Shown piece by piece: positions 41,523 through 53,435 of a stretch of DNA of 64,000 nucleotides. The DNA is from Phytophthora quininea (lineage: Eukaryota; Oomycota; Peronosporomycetes; Peronosporales; Peronosporaceae). Within the stretch, counting starts at the first letter, position 1; the number at the start of each line of letters is the position of its first letter. Made by a program: the position numbers and the translations under genes. A model generated the notes under the pieces. It worked only from the letters and a program-made list of their open reading frames with translations, was not told the origin of the DNA and did not search any database. Location: positions 1 through 64,000 of the forward strand of contig JAAVTG010000044.1 in NCBI GenBank assembly GCA_011947345.1. Reading direction: 5' to 3'.

Positions 41523-43620
41523 CTAGTCCTCGCGACACAAGGCCTGCGCTGCCCCGCACTCGCCGAAGTCGCGACGGAAGTTCTCGGCAATCTTTTCGTC
41601 CAGCCGGTAGTAATCCTCCACCGACTTGTGCGACTTGACGTCCAGGTCCACGATCGCCACCACGCAGTCGAACGCGAGGTCGCGAAAGCGGATGCGGTGC
41701 TCAAACTCCACGAGGTGTCGGAAGCGGGGCCGTGTCTCCGGTTTCGTCTTGCTTTGCTGGGCCTTGACGTCGTCGTCGGGTGAGCGACGCAGACACAGCA
41801 GCAGCGAGCAGTCTTTTAGCGTCGTGGCCACTTGGAACCGCTTCTCCAGCTCGTTGTACAGTTCGCGGAACTGTTGCAGCCCATCGTTTCCCAGGAATCC
41901 ACCGCCTTGACCATCTCCAGCTCCGGCAGGTGGTGCAGCGCCATTCGCAGGAAGGCCAACCCGCGCGCCAAGCTTCCTTCTTGATCTACGTCCGCGTCTG
42001 CTGGCGAATCCAATCGCTCTTGCATTGCGGTTACAAGTGCTCCCACTGTCGTGTCCTGCTGGGCTCCATCTCGCTTGTTCTCCTCCTCAAGGCGTTGCAG
42101 CAGCAATTGGAGGTGCCACACGCCATCAACGGAAATATGGTCCAGCAGCTGCATCTGCTTGAGGTCTTCCAGGATATCCAGCTCCTGCAGCACTTGTGTG
42201 ATTAGCTCGACCACTTCGGGCATCAGCTGCGCGTGATCTCTCGTGGCCGGCCTCCTCGTCGTAGCCAATATCGTGCTCCATGCCGATGGATTGGCACGAG
42301 TGTCGGTAGCCCAAACGTTTTCGTCGGCAGTAGGAGTATCGCGACTGCGCTGCTCCTTTCGGCAGCGCGTCGGCGTTCAGTCCCGTGATCACGTTCACCA
42401 CTTCGTCTTCTGCTGAGCGCACAAACACCTTGAAATTATTCTGCGGCGTACGCTGCAGCGCTCGGAGAGCCCGTCGCTTCCGAGCGGGGTCGTGTGAGAA
42501 CAAGTCGAGCGGACAATACTGGCTGATCTCCTCCACCTTCCCTGTGCGCTGCTTGTAGTGCTGGTGCATGCAAAAGCGGCACACACGAGCCTTACTAGGG
42601 CTGACTAATGGTCCCTTGGGTTTGAACCCGATCTTGGGCTTGAGCTCCACGCAAATGTTGCGGAAGCAGCAGTCGAACACGTTCGCTCTGAAAGAGCTGC
42701 TGTGCACACTCTTGAGGCTGCGTGACGGTCGTGCGAGAGAAGCCAATGCCTGCCCCAGTGCTGCTCCTGTTGTCTCGACATCCACTTCGTCGTCGTCGTC
42801 GTCGTCTTTGTCGGACTCGCTGCTGACGCTGGTACTGCTGCAAACGGCGTACGGCTTTCCGTCTGCTTCTTCTTCTGAAGCTTCATGGCTGCTCTGCTTG
42901 CAGTCCTCTTCTCCTTCTTCACCGCTCCGGTCTGCAAAGGATTCCTGCCCTTTACAGTCCATATCTTCCTCCTCGTCTTCGTCGTCTCCGTCTTCACCAT
43001 CGTCTTCTTTCTCTGCAGCTTCTGCTTCCAGCAGACTTCTCGAGGATTGGAAGAAGCTTATCAGTCGTTCCTCATCTGGAGGGGGCAGCGTCACGTCCGG
43101 CAGAACCATCACACACTGCAGAGACACATCGATCTGACTGTGTCGTCGATGAGCCGGGCGGCTCTCCAGAGCTAGAAGCTGCGCGTTAAGTGTCTGCAAG
43201 AAGCCTCTCTCCACGTCCACGAGCTCTGCCACCTGCAGATATGTGTTTTCTCTTCTATTGACCTCTGTATTGCCGTGTAGTTGCTGCTCCATGAATGGCA
43301 TGATCTCGTGCGTGGCATAGTCCAACACTTGCCTCGGATGCGGGTAGTGCGGCACATAGGGCTTCTCTCCGGAGCTCTTGCGCTTCTTCTTGCTTGTCAG
43401 TGGGCTGAGCGATATCGCACTTCTTGACGCGCAGTAGCTTGCCCTTGAACTCCTTAGCAATTGCACTGTTGGCAGCGTCGACCGCTGGTCGGTGACGGAA
43501 CAAGACGTTGGCGCCGCCTTCGGCGACGTACTTCCACTCACTGGCCACGAGGCCCACACACAGACGGCGTGTGTCGGGCGCGGCGCTGGGGCTCGAGGAC
43601 GGCGGCTTGAGCAGGAACAT
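41523..43620 (-). CDS. IPK1: Inositol-pentakisphosphate 2-kinase
   Basis: IPK1 phosphorylates InsP5 at the 2-position to make phytate. The start at 43620 gives [21 protein letters not shown], the family's nucleotide-binding loop, then GKLLRVKK. After a 1-bp break near 43395 comes [11 protein letters not shown], and later the diagnostic [10 protein letters not shown] ... [10 protein letters not shown] ... YCPLDLFS, with a PQNNFKVF segment. Two more breaks (near 42260 and 41830) lead to the C-terminal part, with KDCSLLLCL and [21 protein letters not shown], which carries the metal-binding aspartate. A highly acidic insertion of about 100 residues (42770-43030) separates the N-lobe from the rest; it is longer than I expect for the family. 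Confidence 0.87.
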
Positions 43621-44344
43621 GGTCCGGTAGGCGGCACAGCGGCGTTTCTATAGTGGTGGCTCTGCGACAGCAGGTCAGTGAGGTAAGGTTCTCTCGCTCT
43701 TGTATGCTCGTAATCAAGGGTTAGTGAAACGACAAATAAGGGTGTGCTGGTACAAAGCAAGGAAAATTGAGGTTTGGAAAAGGAGTGCAGGAAGTGTTAT
43801 ATAGGGGTAGGAAAAGGCAACTTGTGCTGGCTATTTTGGGAATGCATGTACGGCACGCGTCCGGAAACAGCATCGCGTTCTTGCCATGGACTCCACTGCA
43901 TCGAGAAGCGATAGCTGATCTTGGCCGGGTATCATTTTGTGCCTTCAAGAGCATGTCACTGACATGAACTCGGATGACAAAGGGATCAAAACCGAGGACC
44001 GTCGCTACAATGCTTCAGGCTATCTAGCAGGCTATCTACATCTACTGTCGATGCATCAATGAACTCTGTCGGAGCAGAGAAAAACTCTCTGCAACTCCTC
44101 GAGATTGGAGATTGCAAATCCGCTTCCTGCGAAGTAAACTGAGGGATATATTCCCTAAAAGCCGCAATATTGTCTTGAAATGGTATCTCTGCGGACGTAT
44201 CCGATTGATGGCAGTATTGCATGTTGAAGTGTTCGGGGCCGCTAGACCTGATGTGAAATGTACGTCAACACACTTCTTGGCCCGACTGCTTCAGCGACCC
44301 GTCCAGCTTTTTCTCAGATATAGGAGGCTTCGGCGGTCGTAGCA
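43621..44344. other. Intergenic stretch
   Basis: A minus-strand frame of 78 codons (43986-44222) has a plausible composition (FREYIPQFTSQEADLQSP) but no family likeness, and no partner exon is clear. I leave it uncalled. Confidence 0.35.
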
Positions 44345-46141
44345 ATGCAGGCGTTCGGGGAGGAGAGCCGCCGCGTGCTCAAGAAGCAGCGGCTGTGTGC
44401 GGACCACATCGACCGGCAGCTGGACGAACTGCTGAGCCACGTGGAGAGTACGCGGCAGCAGCTCGAGCAGCGCCAGCAGGAGCTCAACCGCAAGAAGAAC
44501 CGCCATAGGGAGGACGCCTCGGCCGGGGAGCAGGAAAGCAGCGGCACCACCGCTGCGTTTGCAAGCAGCCCGGAAACTGGTAGTAATGCTGACAAAGGCG
44601 ACGGGAACAAGGTACAAACAGCGGAGGACGCTGAAGCAGTGGAGGAGCAGGACAACGACACAGAGTACATTGTGCGGGACTTTATCCGACGGGTCAGGCA
44701 GCTAAACGTGGAGAAGAATGTGGCCAGTGAACTGAAGGCTATCCACGTACTGCTGTCCAAGTATTCCAAGCAGATTGACAAGGTAGAGATGTCTGTGAGG
44801 GGTCAAATGTTGCGTTGTGTTGACGGTGATGTTGGGTGGGGGATAGAACCTTTGCACAGACATCACCAAGATGTGCCGCAAGAACGAACTGGACCAGAAA
44901 CTGGTGTGTCGACTGGTGGTGGAATACCTCTACCAGGACGGACAGATTGAAGCTGCAGACGCCATGTGCAAGGTAAATGTGATGCATGACATTAATTTGT
45001 AGAGTGGATACTCACGCTGTTGGTATATGTGATGCTGTTGGAGCTATAGGAAGCTGAGTTGGAGCTACCACCGACATATCGAGAGTGCTTTGTCGAGCTC
45101 CATGAGATTTTGAAGGCGTTAAAGAACACGACATGCAGCCGGCACTGGAGTACGCTGCATGTATTATTGTGGTGTGAAAAGTCATGGCGTTGATTTTGAT
45201 GTGGAATTTTAATAGTTGGGCGAGGAAGAACCGCAAAGAGCTGGGGCAATTGGACATCGATATCGAGTTCGAGCTGGTCCGGCTCAAGTATGTGGATATT
45301 CTGGAGTCTTCGCCAGACATGATGGACGCTATCACCTTCGCCAACAAAGAACTTTCAGATTTCCACAAGACACATACCGACGGTAAGCCTGTTATTTTCC
45401 CCCGATACGATCATTGGTCATTCGTGTTTGATTGTCATTTTGCTTCGACACTTTTACAGAAGTTGGCGTTTTGATGAGCTGCGTATTGTTTAAGGGGAAA
45501 CTGGAAGATTCTCCCTACAAGAAGTTGTTCAATGAAGATCGCTGGGAAGATATCTACGACGCCGTAATTCGTGCTTGCTGCCGGCTTCGTCGCGTTCCGT
45601 ACCGATCTTACTTGGAAACATGGTGCGCAGAATTGTGATTTTTGCGTCCAGATTTTGACTTACATTGTGCTGATGTGCCAGTCTGTCGGCCGGGGTATCT
45701 GCGCTGCCTGCCATGCGTAAGCTTGTAGCAGTGATGGACAGCAAACTTGCAGACTGGAACAACATGGAAGAGCTGCCCGTAAGTGTGCATTGGACGTGCG
45801 ATTGCTTGCTAGGTGCTGACAGAATTGCTGATACTTCAGGTGGAAATCCCAATAGCGAAAGAGCTTCGCTTCCACAACGTGTTCTCTTGTCCAGTCTCCA
45901 AAGAAGAAAGCACCCCAGAGAACCCGCCAATTTTGCTGAAGTGTGGCCATGTCATTTGTCGGTCGTGTGTGAAAAAGTTCTCCTACAACATGACGCGGTT
46001 CGTTCCTGCCGATTAGATGCCGAAGGATGTACGGGCAAACTTACTACGCTTGTTTGTACTTGTAAACTTTGCAGACGATTCAAATGCCCGACCTGCCCGG
46101 TGGAGCAATCAGAAAAGGAAACGCGTCAACTTTACTTTTAA
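44345..46141 (+). CDS. GID2/RMND5-type RING E3 ligase subunit
   Basis: A homologue of the catalytic subunit of the GID/CTLH ubiquitin ligase. The gene has eight exons with seven introns (44783-44846, 44973-45049, 45150-45215, 45383-45459, 45623-45681, 45779-45839, 45998-46074), all 59-77 bp. The N-terminus is helical. The LisH/CTLH region reads NLCTDITKMCRKNELDQKLVCRLVVEYLYQDG and then WARKNRKELGQLDIDIEFELVRLKYVDIL. The CRA-like part has SAGVSALPAMRKL, followed by VEIPIAKELRFHNVFSCPVSKEESTPENPPILLKCGHVICRSC. The degenerate RING closes in the last exon with FKCPTCPVEQ. No frameshift is needed, which makes this one of the cleanest models here. Confidence 0.9.
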
Positions 46142-46260
46142 TCCCTGCCGTGTGGATCGCTAGCCCCTGGTGAGTATCTGTAATCCCGAATCTCAGACTC
46201 GTCACGTTTATTATGTGCGGTCCACTAGCTGGAAGCGCTTCTCGAATATATCCATGTCCA

Positions 46261-47075
46261 TTACGCCGTTGTCAATGATGTCTCCCCATTGTCAACTTGA
46301 ATAAACGCTTTGCATTTACCGCCACCTCTGGCCTTCCCACTGAATGTACGTGGAGGAGTTTTCCGTTGGCACGTCGTTGAGTTCCTCGAGTACGGCGTCG
46401 CCCGTTCAGCTCGTGAAATACGAGTTTCTTTCAGCTTGTGGCGCAAGTCTTCCACCTCAGCCCTGAACGTCTGAATTGTGCGGGACATGGAGTTCACCTG
46501 TCCTTGCAGATTTTTAATGTCGTTCTGCTGCTCAGCAACGAGACTGGTCATTGCTTCAATCACGTCCTTGACGTCCTGTTCAAGCTCTTCGCGCTTGTGT
46601 TTCTGCTGCTGAATTTCACTATGAACAACTTGCATCTCCTCTTGGAGGGACTCAACACGCACAATCGGTGAGAATGAAGTCAAAGAGCTCGGTGGTGTGG
46701 TGAACTGCGACGACTGGGAGAAGGACACGTTGTGCACTTGCGAAGGTGTTTGCGCGTCCTCCACGTATTTCTTGTGTCTTTTGGATTTCAAATGGGTCTT
46801 CCAACTCGTCAAATTGAACGGAACTTTTGCCTTGAGCTTTGTGTTGCACCTGCAGATAGATATATAAGACGCCATCAGCATTAAAAGGATCGATGCGCGT
46901 ACCACTTGCAGGCGATCCAGAGCCCGCTCTGCACGTCCAAGTCGACGGCCGGGTCAGTGACCGTCTCCGTGCTGTAATCGTAGACGTCAGTCGCCCACTG
47001 CTTCGCGATGAATCCCCTGCGCATACTTGCTGCTTGTGTCCGAGGCGGCAGAATGCGGAATGGCCGAGTGCGCAC
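46261..47075 (-). CDS. U1-like zinc-finger coiled-coil protein
   Basis: The first exon (from about 47075) holds FIAKQWATDVYDYSTETVTDPAVDLDVQSGLWIACK. A 53-bp intron (GTACGC..CAG) follows. The next exon continues with the finger: CNTKLKAKVPFNLTSWKTHLKSKRHKKYV, in which W-K-x-H-x5-H is typical of matrin/U1-type C2H2 fingers for RNA or DNA. After a Ser/Thr-rich linker comes a coiled coil of about 90 residues (LQEEMQVVHSEIQQQKHKREELEQDV ...). The C-terminus is basic. The function is not known. The start could also be the ATG at 47110 or one at about 47021. Confidence 0.6.
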
Positions 47076-47152
47076 TGAAACGGCAACTTGTCAGAGTGAT
47101 GGTCCTTCAACTCTTACTTGGACTCAGACTCAGAAACCTAACGGACGCAAAA

Positions 47153-50100
47153 TGGAGAGGGGGCCGTTGAGCTTGGCGCAGGTGGAGGAGGAATTACGCA
47201 GCGCCGAGGCCTACCTGACAGCCAGCGAGAGACCCTCCAACTCCTAATGCGCCGTACGCGGTTCTACAAAGAGAATCGGATGCGATAGAAGGTAGAGGAA
47301 TACATGGTGTATGGTATAAACCAAGGTTCGTGACTGTTTTTTGTTTTTGTGATGAAGAGGATTCAAGTTTCCGACGGAAATTGAAGTCTAGACCAGTGAT
47401 CTCGGTTAGTTCAAGAAGTGCGTTGATATTGAACTTGAACGGTTAATTTATTATATATGGCTTCAGGAAGAAAGAAGGAAGGAGATATTGGCGAAATTAT
47501 CATCAGAACGTCAGACAGCTTTACGGTCACGACACTTGGGTGGAGAATTGACAGACGCTCATAGAACTACAGGAATTATTCAAGGAAACTGGACTGTGGA
47601 TTTATCGGACGAGAAGAAGTGTCGGACGCCGGAGGAGAGAACCGAGCTCATTCAAAAGTTACTAAGTGAAAGAAACGTTAATGCTGTGGATACAGAGAAT
47701 GTCGAAGAAAAGAACCATACCCCGCATTGCAGGAGTTCCAGCGCACGGGAAGTGGATTGTCCAGCGAGAGCTCTGGCGATGAGATTTATTATGCGTCGGA
47801 CATTTTGGGCAACGGAAATGCAGATGAAGTGCAGCCACGCTCAAAAATGGACTTGATATTTGAAGGAAACGAGGATTCTGAAATCATAACGGGTGGAGAG
47901 AGACTGCAACCTCCAGAGGTATGGATGCGTGAGTCGATGGCCATGGAAGATAACGCATCGAATGGGATCAAGGTGATCCCTTCGTCATTGTTTTCGAAAC
48001 TACTTGCTCATGCGTCAACAGAAGAAGAGGACAATTCAGACCCATTTGTTGCTGGGGTTGAGAGCAAGGTTTCGAGAGAAATCCAGCAGTACGATCGTGA
48101 AAAAGGTAACGTACATGCTTCGCCAAACTCCAAGCACCCAGACGAGTCAAAGCAACATTTTGACGATTATTTGTCCGACCAAGGTGCTATGTCGAGGCAA
48201 CTTCGGACAAATCCAACCTCACGGCAGCCAGAGTCAATATCTAAGAAGCCGTTTAGTCGCATAGATTTTCTGGCGCAGCCACGAAACTACACATTTGCAG
48301 AACGTGAGAAACAACGACTGCAGATGGAGATGGCACAATTGCAGGAATGCACTTTTCAGCCAAACGTGCTGAAGCCATCTCAAAGGGTTAACGATTTCAA
48401 AACAAGTCATGACTGTGTCAACGAGCCCGGTGCTCAAAACGTGGTTCAACGACTGCATTTAGATGGGACCGAACGTTATGACTCACGCGAGCGTGCGCGA
48501 GAGATACTTGAGGCCCAACAATTACAACAGTGCACGTTCAAACCGCGCATTAATCAGACATCCAAAGCGATGTTCACCATGGTTGACTACAAACCAATTC
48601 AACATCGTGTCTCAGATCTTCAGCGTGCTAAGGTCCATTGACTCATTTTAATTGATTGTTCATTTGGTTCTAACTTCCGTTTGTGCTTGCAGGCTGAATC
48701 TATCGAGCGCATTCGGGAACAACTCGATCGAGAAGAGTATGGACCGCTTTCGTTCACCCCATCGATCAACCCCAAAAGTAGAGAAATCGCTTCAAATAAA
48801 TTGGCGGTAAAGGAAGTTGAAGACTACGGGCAAATAAATATTGGGAAGCCAAAAACACACAAGGTGACCGATCGCCTCGCTGAAGATGCTGAAGCTGTTG
48901 CTGATAGAAAATTGGCGACTCAAGAGTATTACGACATGGTTAACGACCAGCCGTTTGCACCAAAGATCAGCGAGATCTCCCGCAAAATCGCTGAACAAAA
49001 GCCTGAGTTTAAGATGGACTTTGTTTCACGACAACAGTATTTTCAGTCGCGCGACATGGAGAAGATGGAAGCTCTCGAGGGGTTTTGCGATATAGATTAC
49101 GTTAAAGGCCAGCGCTTGACGTTTAAGCCGGATATTGGCAATGCCGAAGGTGTGCTTAAGCAGTTAAGGCCCGATCGAGGCACTGAAAGCAGCCAGCAAA
49201 AACTGTATCGACTTACATACAATGACCAAAGACAAGCTGAGCTGAAGAAGCAACAACTACGGGAAAAACAATACGCTCAATATACTTTCAAGCCGGAGAT
49301 CAATCCCGTCTCGAAGGTACTGGGCAAGTCATCCACATTGGATGAATTGGCTCACCCTGTTCGGGATATCCAGCAAATTTTTCCGGTTTCAAAGCAATCC
49401 CCACCTCAGAAGAATGAATCTGGTCAACCGAGAGTTGCACTACAATATTTTGCAAACAAACGATTCCGATCCCGAGTCGCGCTTGAAATGGAAGAAGCCA
49501 GCAAAGCTGAGTGCACCTTTCAACCGAATCTAGTCGCCTCTCGAAAAGCTGGTGGTAGTTCTAGCACGTCAAAGTTATATTCCAAAGAGCCGCGGTCAAG
49601 AACAAAACTTGAGTGGCAATCAGGAAATCTGCTGCATCTTATCGAGGCCGAGCGCCAGAAAAAGCTGACGAGATTGAAGCCAAGAGAAATGCTCAAGAAC
49701 TCAAGGAACTGGAAGAATGCACGTTTCGCCCCAATATTCAAAAGGCTGCCCGTGGTAAGAAGGCATCGTCAGTGAAAGGTTCTCCTTCGCCTCCACGTGG
49801 TCAAGATGCCGAAGAGGTAGATAATAGTCCTTTTACTTTTGTTGGTTTTCTGTGTGTATTTGACGCCTTCGTTTTGGTCTACAGAAGCCCGTGGTTGTTC
49901 GTGGTCTCGGACGCTTTCTTGAGCTACGGGATCTTGCTCGAAAGCAGCAAGCAGATCAAAAACAGCGTGAACAAAAATATTTGCGCCAAACACCAACTAC
50001 GAGCCACGCAGCTACACTGTGCCAAAACCATTCAAGCTTTCCGAAACCAGTAAGGATTCTATCCGACGACGACTAAAAGTTCGCGAGGAAATGCGCGCCA

Positions 50101-50183
50101 AAGAACGCGAGGAGTGCACATTCCAGCCGCAAACTGTTTCCTCGAGGAATCGACGTCTCATACAAAATATGCTCAACAACTAA
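47153..50183 (+). CDS. Protein with repeated CTFxPxIN motifs, frameshifted
   Basis: The first exon (MERGPLSLAQVEEELRSAEAYL) and a next one near 47488 are separated by a probable intron. A break near 47700 leads into 47727-48641. Intron 48633-48692 (60 bp) joins it to 48693-49775, and a break near 49670 and an intron near 49818-49883 lead to the end at 50183. The short motif [CYL]-[TS]-F-x-P-x-[ILV] occurs at least eight times (ECTFQPN, QCTFKPR, LSFTPSI, LTFKPDI, YTFKPEI, ECTFQPN, ECTFRPN, ECTFQPQ), each after a charged helix. Proteins of this layout are common in flagellated protists and may be axonemal, which would fit zoospores; that role is inference. Confidence 0.7.
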
Positions 50184-50280
50184 AAGATAGACTTCACTTT
50201 ACTTTTCATCACGACGTTGAAGTTGTTTGTTTACACGACACACGTCGGCCTCACATCGTCCCCGTCCATATTCCCAATCG

Positions 50281-50296
50281 GTTCATTTCTGCATCT
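50281..50296 (+). promoter_or_regulatory. Oomycete initiator-like element
   Basis: GTTCATTTCTGCATCT, 29 bp upstream of the ATG at 50325, is close to the GCTCATTYYNCAWTTT initiator described for oomycete genes. Confidence 0.5.
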
Positions 50297-50324
50297 TCCT
50301 TGTGCTGCACAAGTGTATTTCCCC

Positions 50325-52159
50325 ATGACGGTCCAAGACGTGCGCCAGGCGCTGGACGCCTCTGCACTCGAGAGCTACATCCAGTCCCGCTTGGGCCGCT
50401 CCTACGGCTCCGTGGCCTCCATCTCCCAGTTTAATCATGGCCAGTCCAACCCCACATACCTCGTAACCATGGGCTCCGGTACCAAGTGGGTACTGCGCAA
50501 GAAGCCCCACGGCAAAATCCTGCCGTCCGCACACGCCGTGGAGAGGGAATACCGCATCCTCAAAGCGCTAGAGCATACGGAGGTGCCGGTGCCTCGTGCC
50601 GTGCTACTTTGTGAAGATGTCAAGGTCATTGGTACACCGTTCTACTTGATGGAATACGTGGCCGGCCGGATCTTCCAGGACCCGGCGCTGCCGGGGTCAA
50701 GCCCATGTACCGCTACGCCATGTACAGCTCGGCGGTGGACGCTCTGGTGAAGCTCCACGCTCTGGACTACAAGAGTTTGGGGTTGGCCGACTTTGGTCGA
50801 CCGGAAAAGTACTGCCACCGAGTGGTGTCTCGCTGGAGTCACCAAGTAGAAGGAGGACAGAAGGTCTTTGCAGATGCCGGAGTGAAGGAGAACCCGCGTA
50901 TGAAGCAGCTACAGGTCTGGCTGGAGAGCAAGGCCGATGAAGCGGAACACGCTACCAAGGACAATGGAGTTAGCATTGTGCATGGAGACTTCCGAATCGA
51001 CAATATGATCTTCCACCCGACGGAGCCTCGAGTGCTGGCCATCTTGGACTGGGAGCTATGTACCATTGGCAATCCGTTCGCGGATGTCGCCACCCTGGCG
51101 TCGGCCTACAGAAACCCCATCGACAACTCGAACACCATCATGACGCCAGGGTTATCGGATGCTCCGTTGAAGAAGTTGGGCATCCCATCCGAGAGCGAAC
51201 TGCTGTTGGGCTATTGCCGTCGCTCGAACCGATTCCCATTGAGTACCAGTACGTGGAACTTCTTTATGGGGATGATCATCTACCGCTTCGCTGCTATTTG
51301 CCATGGCGTCTATGCTCGGGCGTTGCTGGGCAATGCGTCGTCGGCCAATGCTGCTTGTGCCAAGACTACGATGGATCGGTTGTTAGATAAGAGCGACGGT
51401 ATCATGGACGCGTCTGCAGACATTTACCCGGAGCCGGAGCTGGAGCACATTCTGCCGTTCCCTATCCGCCCGCATGCTCTGCAGACTTACAAGAAGCTGC
51501 TTAAGTTTTGTCAGTCACGTGTATATCCGGCTGAACACGTGCATCTCGCACAAATTGAGAAGGCTCGTGAAGAAGGTCGTGTGTGGGATGTGGTGCCGCC
51601 TATCATTGAAGAGCTCAAGAAAGAGGCCAAGGCGCTCGGACTTTGGAATCTTTTCCTGCCGGAGTGTGTGGTGCCAGCGTTGGACGGCAGAGGCCCGGAC
51701 GTCAACTATGGCGGAGACCTGACCAACCTCGAGTACGGTCTCATGTGTGAAGTCATGGGTCGCTCCATTGTGTTGGCTCCCGAAGTATTCAACTGCTCGG
51801 CTCCTGACACGGGTAACATGGAGATCCTCACGCGCTTCTGCACGGTGGAACAGAAGCACGAGTGGCTTATACCCCTGCTCAAGGGCGAGATCCGCTCGTG
51901 CTTTGCCATGACGGAGAAGCGTGTCGCTTCGTCCGATGCGACCAACATTGAGACTAGTATTGTGCGTGATGATGAGCGCCAAGAGTATGTCATTAACGGC
52001 CACAAGTTCTACATCTCCGGTGCTGGCGATCCGCGCTGCAAGATCATCGTGCTCATGGGCAAACACGCCGAGCGAGCGAACGAGAGCGTGTTCAAGCAGC
52101 AGTCGATGGTTCTGGTGCCCATGGACACGCCCGGCGTGCAGATCGTCAAGCCGATGCAC

Positions 52160-52192
<33 letters not shown>

Positions 52193-52723
52193 ATGGAGAT
52201 GCTTTTCAAAGACGTTCGCGTGCCGTTCCGCAACATTCTCCTGGGCGAAGGTCGTGGCTTTGAGATCGCGCAGGCGCGACTTGGACCTGGACGCATCCAC
52301 CACTGCATGCGTGCCATCGGGGCGGCTGAGCGCTGCCTCGAGCTGATGGTCATGCGAGCCAAGACGCGCACAGCCTTCAAGCAGCTATTGGCCGAGAACC
52401 CGCTGGTGTGCTCACAGATCGCCAAGTCGCGCTGCGAGCTGGACAGCGCTCGGCTGCTGACGTTGCAGGCGGCGCATCAGATGGACACCAAGGGCAACAA
52501 AGTGGCGGCCCAGGCGATCGCCATGATCAAGATCGTGGCGCCCAACATGGCGCTCGACATTTGCGACCGAGCCATCCAGCTCCACGGCGCCGCTGGCGTC
52601 AGTCAGGACTTTGTGCTGTCATACTTGTACGCCATGCTGCGGACTCTCCGCATCGCTGACGGCCCGGACCAAGTGCACATGCGCACCGTTGCTAAGCTCG
52701 AATTAAGCAGCTCCCGACTGTAA
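50325..52723 (+). CDS. ACAD10/11-like: APH-type kinase + acyl-CoA dehydrogenase, peroxisomal signal
   Basis: The N-terminal half is an aminoglycoside-phosphotransferase fold: [21 protein letters not shown], then after a 1-bp break near 50700 VHGDFRIDN (catalytic loop) and [12 protein letters not shown]. The C-terminal half is an acyl-CoA dehydrogenase: [39 protein letters not shown] and [12 protein letters not shown]. In ACAD10/11 the two parts work together on 4-hydroxy fatty acids, first phosphorylating the 4-OH and then eliminating it. The last three residues are SRL, a good PTS1, so import into peroxisomes is likely. Start ATG 50325 follows an initiator-like site. Confidence 0.9.
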
Positions 52724-53435
52724 GGGCAGGGAAGTTGAAGAGGAAATGTTTGAAAAATGAAGTGCTGAGTGTGTCTCATCCACTGCTGGCGGTCTTTTGC
52801 TTGGTATACAAACCCCAAGTCGATTTCTTTTTTAGCTCCGGCAGAGCCAACAAAGGCAATCGAACTCGCCAACAACAGTGCCAACAAAGGCCTCGTTCAG
52901 CAATCGAACTCGCTCAAATCCCAACTGCAACGCGCCCATCATGGCGCTGCGGTCCACGGACCCGTGCTGCTTTCCCGGGGAAAGCTGGACTCGCCCATCC
53001 GCTGTCAGCCACCTGTCGACTCGAGCCTGATTGCAACGAGACGCTGGTTGCTGATGAGTGTGCGCTGCGCTGGCTCGGCAGGAACGCGTCGAGCGTTCTG
53101 CTGACATAGCAAACCAAAGAGCGTCGGCGGCACCCGGCGGTGCTTGGCGTTCTGTCTCAAAGACTCCGGTTGAAACTCTGGCTGGCTTCGTATGGCGGTA
53201 TACAATTCTCAAGTCATATTCTTTTTTGCGGGAGATGTGGTGACTTGCGACATCTATCTCCTTGGCCAATCAAATGCCGTCATGCAGAAAAAGAAAACAC
53301 ACTGCTGTTCACTATTGGTGGGCGTGCGTCCGCCAGAGAAACGGACGGATACAATAATACCAGTGTAGGTCGGCACTGCATCCTTCACTTCTCAATCTGC
53401 CGCCTTCAGCTCAAGTGGATCTACTGCAGCAGACG
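52724..53435. other. Intergenic, no supported gene
   Basis: 712 bp with only short frames. At 53383-53399 lies CTTCACTTCTCAATCTG, a 13-of-14 match to the oomycete initiator TCAYTYYNCAWTTT, 37 bp upstream of the next ATG. Confidence 0.5.
53383..53399 (+). promoter_or_regulatory. Oomycete initiator-like element
   Basis: CTTCACTTCTCAATCTG contains TCACTTCTCAATCT, which fits the initiator consensus with one mismatch. Its distance to the start codon (53436) is typical of a short oomycete 5' leader. Confidence 0.55.

Noticed and set aside
42770..43030. Ser/Asp-rich plus-strand ORF opposite IPK1
   Set aside because: It is only the complement of the acidic GAC/GAG/TCG-rich insert of IPK1.
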